A DNA stretch of 7,857 nt from Anaerolineae bacterium (GTDB taxonomy: Bacteria; Chloroflexota; Anaerolineae; 4572-78; J111), in the NCBI GenBank assembly GCA_020433835.1, contig JAGRBY010000340.1:1-7857 (forward strand), in the 5' to 3' direction. Positions within the stretch are counted from its first letter, which is position 1, and the number at the start of each line of letters is the position of its first letter. Under the pieces are notes generated by a model. It was not told the DNA's origin. It saw only the letters and a program-made list of their open reading frames with translations, and did not search any database. Below, in pieces: positions 1-4,195 of this stretch. A program made the translations under genes and the position numbers.

Positions 1-2
1 TC

Positions 3-26
3 AGTCCGATGCTTTAGCATCGGGCT
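3..26. other. Strong stem-loop in the left-edge noncoding region
   Basis: Bases 3-12 (AGTCCGATGC) pair with 17-26 (GCATCGGGCT) around the loop TTTA, giving ten pairs with one G-U. No T tract follows on the + side, and the - side runs into the window edge after two bases, so terminator function cannot be shown. It may end a gene to the left, or be a dispersed hairpin repeat. Confidence 0.6.
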
Positions 27-41
27 AGGGCGGGGCGGAAG

Positions 42-51
42 TCACCTCCTT
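42..51 (+). other. Sequence identical to the 16S rRNA 3' anti-Shine-Dalgarno tail
   Basis: TCACCTCCTT is the conserved 3' terminus of 16S rRNA. Read on the - strand it is a perfect Shine-Dalgarno (AAGGAGGTGA), but no start codon follows within normal spacing; the first - strand ATG is about 24 nt away, inside the hairpin at 3-26. The bases before it do not form 16S helix 45, so this is not an rRNA gene end. Its role is unknown and it may be chance. Confidence 0.3.
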
Positions 52-76
52 GAAATCCATCAAGAGCCAAAACCTA

Positions 77-107
77 TTGGTCATTGGTAATTTAAGACAT
101 AATTACC
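77..107 (+). promoter_or_regulatory. Candidate promoter with overlapping inverted repeat upstream of the PHP gene
   Basis: A perfect 7-bp inverted repeat, GGTAATT (86-92) and AATTACC (101-107) with an 8-nt gap, lies 20 bases before the start codon. A -10-like CATAAT (98-103) sits inside it, with weak -35-like TTGGTC (77-82) at a short 15-nt spacing. A repressor site covering the -10, or an A/T-rich RNA hairpin near the ribosome site, are both possible. The promoter match is weak; the inverted repeat is directly visible. Confidence 0.35.
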
Positions 108-126
108 GTTACCCGCCGAAAATACT

Positions 127-807
127 ATGTCTGCATCTACTACTATAAAAATTGATCTACACATGCACACCTGCGTTTCGAAAGACGGGGCGCTGCATCC
201 GGCCGATGTTGTCAAAATCGCCAAGCAGCGGGGGCTGGATCGCATCTGCATTACCGACCACAACAGCATCGACGGGGCGCTGGCAGCGCAGGCCATCGAC
301 CCCGATTTTGTGATTGTGGGTGAAGAAATTTTAACGGAGCATGGCGAAATCTTGGCCTTTTTTGTTAAAGAGCGCGTGCCGCCTCGCCTGTCGCATCAAG
401 AAACACTGGATCGACTCGAAGCGCAGGGCGCGGTTATCAGTGTGTCACATCCCTTTGATCGGCACCGCAACCAGGCCTGGACAGAGGAAATGCTAGAGGC
501 TGTTTTGCCGCGATTGGATGCAATCGAAGGCTTTAATGCCCGCTCCATTCATAGTGTTGATAATGAAAAAGCGAAAGCCTTTGCTTTGGCGCACAATCTA
601 CCCATAACCGCCGGCAGCGATGCCCACACCGGCATGGAAATTGGAGCGGCCTACCTGGAAATTCCGGCGTTTACCACGGCCCAAGAATTTCGAGAGAACT
701 TGACTCGATCAACGGTGCACGGCCATTTAAGCCCGGGCTGGGTTCACCTTTTTTCAGTCCTTAATAAATTGCGCGGGCAAGTGGGCTTGAAGCCAACCTT
801 GAATTGA
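127..807 (+). CDS. PHP-domain metal-dependent phosphoesterase
   Basis: This is a 226-residue cytoplasmic PHP (polymerase and histidinol phosphatase) fold protein. Such enzymes use two or three metal ions to hydrolyse phosphate esters or nucleotides. The metal ligands are visible in order: H12 and H14 (DLHMHT), D20, D44-H45 (ITDHN), E66/E67 (GEE), H72, H108 (SHPFD), N137 in EGFNAR, and D165/H167 (GSDAH). The last stretch (about 134-180) matches the PHP-associated C-terminal region. It is shorter than the RNase AM/YciV-type PHP enzymes (about 290 residues), so a specific substrate is not assignable. ATG 127 is chosen because the HxH strand begins at residue 9 and the next in-frame ATG would cut it; no good Shine-Dalgarno is visible. 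The DUF951 gene follows 7 nt after its stop, suggesting cotranscription. Family is secure, substrate unknown. Confidence 0.93.
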   Translation: MSASTTIKIDLHMHTCVSKDGALHPADVVKIAKQRGLDRICITDHNSIDGALAAQAIDPDFVIVGEEILTEHGEILAFFVKERVPPRLSHQETLDRLEAQGAVISVSHPFDRHRNQAWTEEMLEAVLPRLDAIEGFNARSIHSVDNEKAKAFALAHNLPITAGSDAHTGMEIGAAYLEIPAFTTAQEFRENLTRSTVHGHLSPGWVHLFSVLNKLRGQVGLKPTLN

Positions 808-814
808 GGCTGTT

Positions 815-1039
815 ATGATCGATCCAACGGATATTCGCCTTGAGGATAGGGTTCGTATGCGTAAACCTCACGCTTGCGGCGGCACCGACTGGCGCGTGGT
901 GCGCCTGGGAACCGATATCGGCATTGTCTGTTTAACTTGCCAGCATCGTGTTTTAATTCCGCGCGGCAAGTTTGCCAAACGGGTTAAAGCGTTTCTGGCG
1001 CGCGGTCCCGAAGTGCCGCCGCTGCCGTCAATCTCTTGA
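815..1039 (+). CDS. DUF951 family small protein with Cys/His metal-site pattern
   Basis: This 74-residue soluble protein matches the DUF951 family (about 65-70 residues, YyzM-like in Bacillus) by pattern: the stretch around residues 11-24 with RMRKPHACGG, then RLGTDIGIVCLTC (30-42) and HRVLIPRGKF (44-53). H19, C21, C39, C42 and H44 are placed like a small zinc ribbon; metal binding is an inference. The family's function is not established, although members often lie near DNA-handling or housekeeping genes. The start ATG has GAGG at 806-809, overlapping the PHP stop codon, with 5-nt spacing, so translation is probably coupled to the PHP gene. The Pro-rich tail after residue 64 is an extension beyond the conserved core. 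Confidence 0.88.
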   Translation: MIDPTDIRLEDRVRMRKPHACGGTDWRVVRLGTDIGIVCLTCQHRVLIPRGKFAKRVKAFLARGPEVPPLPSIS

Positions 1040-1073
1040 GGAGATTTGTATGCTTAAAGGCGTTCTTGGCTGA
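1039..1073 (+). other. Seven-codon mini-ORF with a perfect ribosome site
   Basis: AGGAG at 1039-1043, starting on the last base of the DUF951 stop, stands 6 nt before ATG 1050. It opens a seven-codon frame (MLKGVLG) closed by TGA at 1071-1073. The ribosome site is better than that of the next full gene at 1149. It could be a leader peptide, the stub of a lost third gene of the operon, or chance. There is no protein-level evidence for it. Confidence 0.2.
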
Positions 1074-1095
1074 CACGCCGTGGTTATGGTAAAAT
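1066..1095 (+). promoter_or_regulatory. Candidate sigma-70-type promoter for the membrane protein / glycosyltransferase unit
   Basis: TTGGCT (1066-1071, four of six matches to TTGACA) is followed after 18 nt by TAAAAT (1090-1095, five of six to TATAAT), preceded by TATGG. Transcription would start about 45 bases before the ATG at 1149. This would let the 1149-2514 unit be expressed apart from the PHP-DUF951 pair. Visual match only. Confidence 0.4.
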
Positions 1096-1148
1096 GGTCT
1101 GCGCGTCTTTACATTATTGCAACTTATCTTTAATAATCAGGTTAATAA

Positions 1149-1559
1149 ATGAAGACAACAGATAGCAGGTCTTCATGGATCGCTTTTGGACTGTTTTACG
1201 CCATCCTGCTGCTTATTGTATCTGTACTTGATACCGTAAATGCTATTTTCACGCCCCGGCTTTTTTTGAGTCAGCTTGGACTTATTACCTTTGGAGTGGG
1301 CGTGTTTGCGGTTACAGCGTTAATTATGCCGAACCTATCGGCCACGCGAAGCATCTTATTAGCCTTTACGGTTGGTATTTTAACGATTATTCCGGCGGTT
1401 TTGATGGGGCTGGGGCCTATTCCGGGGTTGTGGCCGCAGTATTTTTACATTGCGCTGGGTATGGCCACCGGCAGTATGCTAACGTTTTTTTCACTGTGGT
1501 ACGCCGGCCGCATTACCAGGCAAAATCCATCGGATTTGGAGAAAAAGAAAGTTGATTGA
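1149..1559 (+). CDS. Unidentified four-helix integral membrane protein
   Basis: This is a 136-residue hydrophobic protein with four probable transmembrane helices at about 11-31, 39-61, 66-88 and 96-118. It has a short polar N-terminus and a basic, charged tail (residues 119-136, with RITRQ and EKKK), which by the positive-inside rule suggests both ends are cytoplasmic. I do not recognise the family. Small four-helix proteins next to a GT2 enzyme recall GtrA-type lipid-linked sugar translocases in size and position, but the GtrA sequence signature is not evident. The ATG has only a weak ribosome site (AGG, 1139-1141). Its last 8 bases overlap the start of the glycosyltransferase, so the two are very likely cotranslated and functionally linked. 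Function unknown. Confidence 0.8.
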   Translation: MKTTDSRSSWIAFGLFYAILLLIVSVLDTVNAIFTPRLFLSQLGLITFGVGVFAVTALIMPNLSATRSILLAFTVGILTIIPAVLMGLGPIPGLWPQYFYIALGMATGSMLTFFSLWYAGRITRQNPSDLEKKKVD

Positions 1560-2514
1560 AACTTCAACGCCAACGATTAAATGTAGTGTGGGCATTACCG
1601 CCCACAACGAAGAAGCCAATATCAGCGAAATTATCGAAGCAATGATTAGCCAGCGGCTTCATCAGGTTCAGATTACCGAGATCATTATTGTGGCCTCCGG
1701 CTGCACCGACCGCACGGTTGACATCATCGAGTCGTACATGCCGCACGAACCGCGCCTTCAGCTTTTTATTCAGGAAAAGCGTGAAGGGAAAACCAGCGCT
1801 ATTAACGTGTTCTTGGGCCATGCCCAGGAATCTATCTGCGTGCTCGAAAGCGGCGATACCATTCCGCACGAAGATGCCATCGAAAATATGGTGCGCATGT
1901 TTATCGATCCGGCGGTGGGTATGACCGGAGCACACAAAGTTCCGGTTAACACGCCGGAGCACATCATCGGTTTGCTGTCGCACCTACGCTTGAAGATGGA
2001 GCACCAACTGTGCCTGGAAATTCCCCGCCTGGGCGAGTTGATTGCTTTCCGCAAGCTGTTTGATGCCATTCCGCCCGATGTGGCCATGGATGAAGCCTTT
2101 GTTGAGGCGCTCGTTATCAAGCGCGGCTTGCAGGTGCGCTATGCGCCCGATGCGGTGGTTTTCAATATGGGGCCGGAAACTATCGGCGATTTTGTGAAGC
2201 AGCGGCGGCGAAATCACGCCGGTCACCTGCATCTTAAGGCCAAATACGGCTACGAGGTTTCCAGTATGGGCTCGCCGCGATTGGTGAAGCTGGCTCTGGA
2301 AGAGATTTGGGGAGCCGTGCAGTTGGTCTGGATACTAGGTGTGTTAGCCTGTGTGGAAGGCTACTCGCGGATGTTGGGCTGGTGGGATTATAAAGTGCAT
2401 AAGAAAACCCACGTGGTGTGGGATATCGCCTGGACCACAAAAGAGGTTAAACGCCCGATCAATGTTCAGGGTATCAACATCACCTCGCCGCACCTGCCTT
2501 CTAAACGCGAGTGA
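1552..2514 (+). CDS. GT2-family glycosyltransferase, membrane-associated, TTG start
   Basis: This 320-residue protein has a GT-A fold of family 2, transferring a sugar from a nucleotide donor. Visible motifs are GITAHNEEAN (14-23, first beta strand and donor loop), ASGCTDRT (48-55), REGKTSAIN (77-85), an altered DxD region LESGDTIP (98-105), MDEAFVEALVIKRGLQVRYAP (179-199, acceptor/ED region) and QRRRNHAG (217-224, like QxxRW). A hydrophobic stretch at about 252-270 may anchor it; the C-terminal 50 residues appear soluble. TTG 1552 is taken as start because GGAG (1538-1541) stands 10 nt before it and the next in-frame candidate (GTG 1588) would remove the first beta strand; the gene overlaps the upstream membrane protein by 8 nt. 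The unit ends at the terminator at 2555-2586. Family certain; donor and acceptor unknown. A lipid or lipid-linked acceptor is plausible from the neighbours. Confidence 0.9.
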   Translation: MIETSTPTIKCSVGITAHNEEANISEIIEAMISQRLHQVQITEIIIVASGCTDRTVDIIESYMPHEPRLQLFIQEKREGKTSAINVFLGHAQESICVLESGDTIPHEDAIENMVRMFIDPAVGMTGAHKVPVNTPEHIIGLLSHLRLKMEHQLCLEIPRLGELIAFRKLFDAIPPDVAMDEAFVEALVIKRGLQVRYAPDAVVFNMGPETIGDFVKQRRRNHAGHLHLKAKYGYEVSSMGSPRLVKLALEEIWGAVQLVWILGVLACVEGYSRMLGWWDYKVHKKTHVVWDIAWTTKEVKRPINVQGINITSPHLPSKRE

Positions 2515-2554
2515 GGGCTGAATAAGCCGCGAACCAACTTTATAGAACTTAACG

Positions 2555-2586
2555 AAGCGCAGAGCATCCTATCTCTGCGCTTTTTT
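2555..2586 (+). terminator. Intrinsic terminator after the glycosyltransferase
   Basis: GCGCAGAG (2557-2564) pairs perfectly with CTCTGCGC (2573-2580) around an 8-nt loop, the flanking AA/TT extends the stem to ten pairs, and six T residues (2581-2586) follow. This is a canonical rho-independent terminator, closing the 1149-2514 unit about 40 nt after its stop codon. Confidence 0.92.
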
Positions 2587-2613
2587 GCGGCTTCATGGCT
2601 TTTGCCGCATAAT
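2585..2613 (+). promoter_or_regulatory. Weak candidate promoter for the flippase-like gene
   Basis: CATAAT (2608-2613) is a five-of-six -10 match, 17 nt after TTGCGG (2585-2590), a poor -35. Because a strong terminator lies just upstream, the 2649 gene should need its own start of transcription, and this is the best candidate seen. The same stretch can fold as TGCGGC (2586-2591) with GCCGCA (2604-2609). Confidence 0.28.
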
Positions 2614-2635
2614 AAGTTGGTCAAGTTTCGTTTGA

Positions 2636-2640
2636 GAGGA
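2636..2640 (+). promoter_or_regulatory. Ribosome binding site that favours the TTG start at 2649
   Basis: GAGGA, within GAGAGGA at 2634-2640, is the only Shine-Dalgarno-like match here. It is 2 nt from GTG 2643 but 8 nt from the in-frame TTG 2649, so spacing favours the TTG. GTG 2643 would add only two residues. Confidence 0.5.
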
Positions 2641-2648
2641 CAGTGATT

Positions 2649-3680
2649 TTGAAAGACAAGCTCATTACAGCGGTAAAAGCGGCCATTAGCTTAGGGTTGA
2701 TGGCCTATCTTTTTTACCGCTTTTTATCCGACCCCCAAGACCGGGCCATTTTATTTGAAACACTAACCACCGCCAACTATGGCTACCTGCTTTTAGCGCT
2801 GATTTTGTATGTTGTGGCCGTTATTACCAATGCGCTGAAATGGTACATCCTGCTGCGCGCCCAGGGCATTCCCGTACCGCTTAAAGCGGTTACCAACTAT
2901 ACCTTTGTCGGTTTCTTCTTTAACAACTTTCTCCCGGCCAACGTCGGGGGCGATGTTATGCGCGGTTTTGGGCTGGCCCGTTACACCGAGCGCAGTGCCG
3001 AGGCCGCCGTCTCCGTTATCGTTGATCGGATTATCGGGCTGGCTGCCTTTATGTTTACCGCCGTGGTGGCCGCTTTAATTGCAGTCAACGTTATCCCCCA
3101 ACAGAGCGAGGCCGGCGACAACGCCATCATTCAAAACCTGATTCAGGTTGAGATTATTTCGGTCATCGGCATGGTGGTCATTGTGGGTGGTTTCGCGGTT
3201 CTGCTCAGCCATCGGCTGCGAAAGTTGGTCGGCAAGATTTTCGAGATGGGTTTCCTGGCCCCGCTGCAGCCCTTATACCAACGCATCTCCGATGCCTTCG
3301 AGGCCTATCGCTATCAATACGGTGCGCTCTTTTGGGCGTTTTGCGTGGGGGTTGGCACCGTACTGCTAACCGGCATTGTCGATGTGGCCATTGTGGCCGG
3401 TTTGCACGGTTCCATCTCGCCGATCTACATCTTTCTCTTCAACCCGATCATCGCCGTCACGCTCATCGCGCCGATTAGCATTGGTGGGTTAGGCGCGATG
3501 TCGGCCCTGTACGTCTATTTTTACGGTTTGGTGGGGGTGCCGCAAACGCTGGCCTTTGCCCTGTCGCTCATCAAACAGGCCATCACCTATCTGGGCAGTT
3601 TGCCGGGTGGGGTTTTGTGGCTAAGAAATCGCGACCGCAACGTCAAACAAGAGCGCGATGTAGTGGTTGCTAGCCGGTAG
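2649..3680 (+). CDS. Flippase-like / LPG-synthase-TM (UPF0104) integral membrane protein
   Basis: The protein has 343 residues counted from TTG 2649 (345 if GTG 2643 is used). It belongs to the family related to the membrane half of MprF (lysylphosphatidylglycerol synthase TM region, TIGR00374-like), whose members flip or handle lipids or accompany lipid glycosylation. Signature segments are NNFLPANVGGDVMRG (92-106), SVIVDRIIGL (122-131) and APISIGGLGAMSALY (274-288), followed by a final helix pair ending SLPGGVLWLR. About seven or eight transmembrane helices are visible (roughly 6-25, 43-66, 82-97, 120-148, 167-188, 226-252, 259-295, 303-325). The tail is short, basic and charged. There is no aminoacyl-transferase (GNAT-like) domain, so it is not a full MprF. 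It sits 134 nt after a glycosyltransferase but beyond a terminator, so it is a neighbour, not clearly the same transcript. Family solid; substrate not assignable. Confidence 0.92.
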   Translation: MKDKLITAVKAAISLGLMAYLFYRFLSDPQDRAILFETLTTANYGYLLLALILYVVAVITNALKWYILLRAQGIPVPLKAVTNYTFVGFFFNNFLPANVGGDVMRGFGLARYTERSAEAAVSVIVDRIIGLAAFMFTAVVAALIAVNVIPQQSEAGDNAIIQNLIQVEIISVIGMVVIVGGFAVLLSHRLRKLVGKIFEMGFLAPLQPLYQRISDAFEAYRYQYGALFWAFCVGVGTVLLTGIVDVAIVAGLHGSISPIYIFLFNPIIAVTLIAPISIGGLGAMSALYVYFYGLVGVPQTLAFALSLIKQAITYLGSLPGGVLWLRNRDRNVKQERDVVVASR

Positions 3681-3758
3681 GGGCTGTTAAGCGCAGCTTC
3701 GTTCCCTTTTTCAAATCTCCTTGTAACTATTCAGCCGTAAGATGACTTGGTGTAAATT

Positions 3759-3865
3759 AGGCTGAGGCTAAGGCGAAGGCTAAGCAGACACCTTCAGGTT
3801 AAGCTGGCGCGTTCTCAAGAAATCGGCGCGTTTTCTTAGCCTCAGCCTTTGCCTTAGCCTTCTGC
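3759..3865. repeat. Inverted pair of hexamer arrays
   Basis: The left arm is four tandem hexamers (GGCTGA, GGCTAA, GGCGAA, GGCTAA at 3760-3783). The right arm is the reverse sense (TTAGCC, TCAGCC, TTTGCC, TTAGCC, TTCTGC at 3836-3865). Bases 3759-3772 and 3835-3848 form a perfect 14-bp inverted repeat, and a shifted register (3766-3782 with 3843-3859) gives another long stem with one G-U. The 60-70-nt spacer contains a near direct repeat, GGCGCGTTCTC (3806-3816) and GGCGCGTTTTC (3825-3835). It may be a bidirectional transcript-end structure between convergent genes, or an expanding simple repeat. Confidence 0.8.
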
Positions 3866-3902
3866 TATGATGCATAGTGGCTAAATAACATCCCCTTTTT
3901 TA

Positions 3903-3968
3903 TTTCAGCCGTGAAACATTTTTACTTCAGCCTGGGATCATTTTTATTCAAGGCGAGAAACATTTTTA
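3903..3968. repeat. Three tandem copies of a 22-nt repeat
   Basis: Copies at 3903-3924, 3925-3946 and 3947-3968 each end in CATTTTTA, spaced exactly 22 nt apart, and the first two share TTCAGCC near their start. A more decayed copy may precede them (3881-3902). The third copy also forms a stem with the following bases (3950-3959 with 3969-3978, one G-U). The regular two-helical-turn spacing suggests a row of protein-binding sites; the reverse complement reads TAAAAATG in each copy. Confidence 0.75.
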
Positions 3969-3990
3969 TTCTCGTCTTAATCAGGTCGGG

Positions 3991-4069
3991 TCCCGCCGGT
4001 CAATCGGGCAGGTTGCCCCGGTCGATCTTGAGTTACACGGGCGGGAGGTAACCCCTCCCGCCGGTCAAT
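3991..4069. repeat. Duplicated 14-mer around a strong hairpin
   Basis: TCCCGCCGGTCAAT occurs at 3991-4004 and again at 4056-4069. GGCGGGAGG (4040-4048) pairs with CCTCCCGCC (4054-4062) around TAACC to make a nine-pair GC-rich stem. The same GGCGGGA (4040-4046) can instead pair with TCCCGCC of the first copy (3991-3997), so two folds exclude each other. A small hairpin GGGCA/TGCCC (4006-4010, 4014-4018) lies between. Confidence 0.7.
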
Positions 4070-4130
4070 GTGCCACTTTAACCGGGCAACCTTTCGTTTC
4101 ACCGGGGCAATGTACCACCTTCAGCCGGTG
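4066..4130. repeat. Three degenerate 21-nt repeats
   Basis: Units begin at 4066 (CAATGTGCCACTTT), 4087 (CAACCTTTCGTTTC) and 4108 (CAATGTACCACCTT), each 21 nt apart and each closing with a CCGG-type end. The first and third agree at most positions and the middle one is decayed. A further related unit may start at 4001 (CAATCGGGCAGG). The pattern AATGT-N2-CAC also appears on the other strand of the 3903-3968 array, so the two arrays are in inverted orientation. Confidence 0.6.
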
Positions 4131-4195
4131 TAAGGCGAGTTTGTCGGGCTGCTCAATAAAAAATTGGGCGTAAATGAGCTTTCATCCGTGCTCGT

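Larger units (their letters stand above)
3681..4195. other. Gene-free, repeat-rich convergent intergenic region
   Basis: There are 515 bases between the 3' ends of the flippase-like gene (+) and the penicillin-binding protein gene (-). No credible ORF, tRNA or clear intrinsic terminator is seen. It contains hexamer arrays, 22-nt and 21-nt repeats, and hairpins, listed separately. The composition is patchy: a T-rich block (about 3890-3970), then a GC-rich block (about 3985-4130), unlike the flanking genes. Confidence 0.75.

Noticed and set aside
42..51. End of a 16S rRNA gene
   Set aside because: Only the last ten bases agree; the helix 45 sequence that must precede them is absent and the upstream hairpin is different.
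1086..1133. Fifteen-codon ORF MVKWSARLYIIATYL
   Set aside because: There is no ribosome site and it overlaps the candidate -10 box, so it is most likely chance.
1149..1559. GtrA-type translocase identity for the four-helix membrane protein
   Set aside because: Size and position fit, but the characteristic GtrA residues are not visible, so it is left unidentified.
1564..2120. Open frames on the - strand within the glycosyltransferase gene
   Set aside because: They lie wholly inside a gene with clear GT2 motifs and show no family features of their own.
3865..3877. Palindrome CTATG-ATG-CATAG
   Set aside because: It is short, isolated and without a flanking promoter or T tract; nothing supports a function.
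3903..4130. Possible CRISPR array from 21-22-nt repeats
   Set aside because: The repeats abut with no unique spacers between them and diverge strongly, and no cas gene is present.
4154..4166. CAATAAAAAATTG as a terminator for the penicillin-binding protein gene
   Set aside because: The stem is only four A/T-rich pairs with no clear T tract after it on the - strand, too weak to call.
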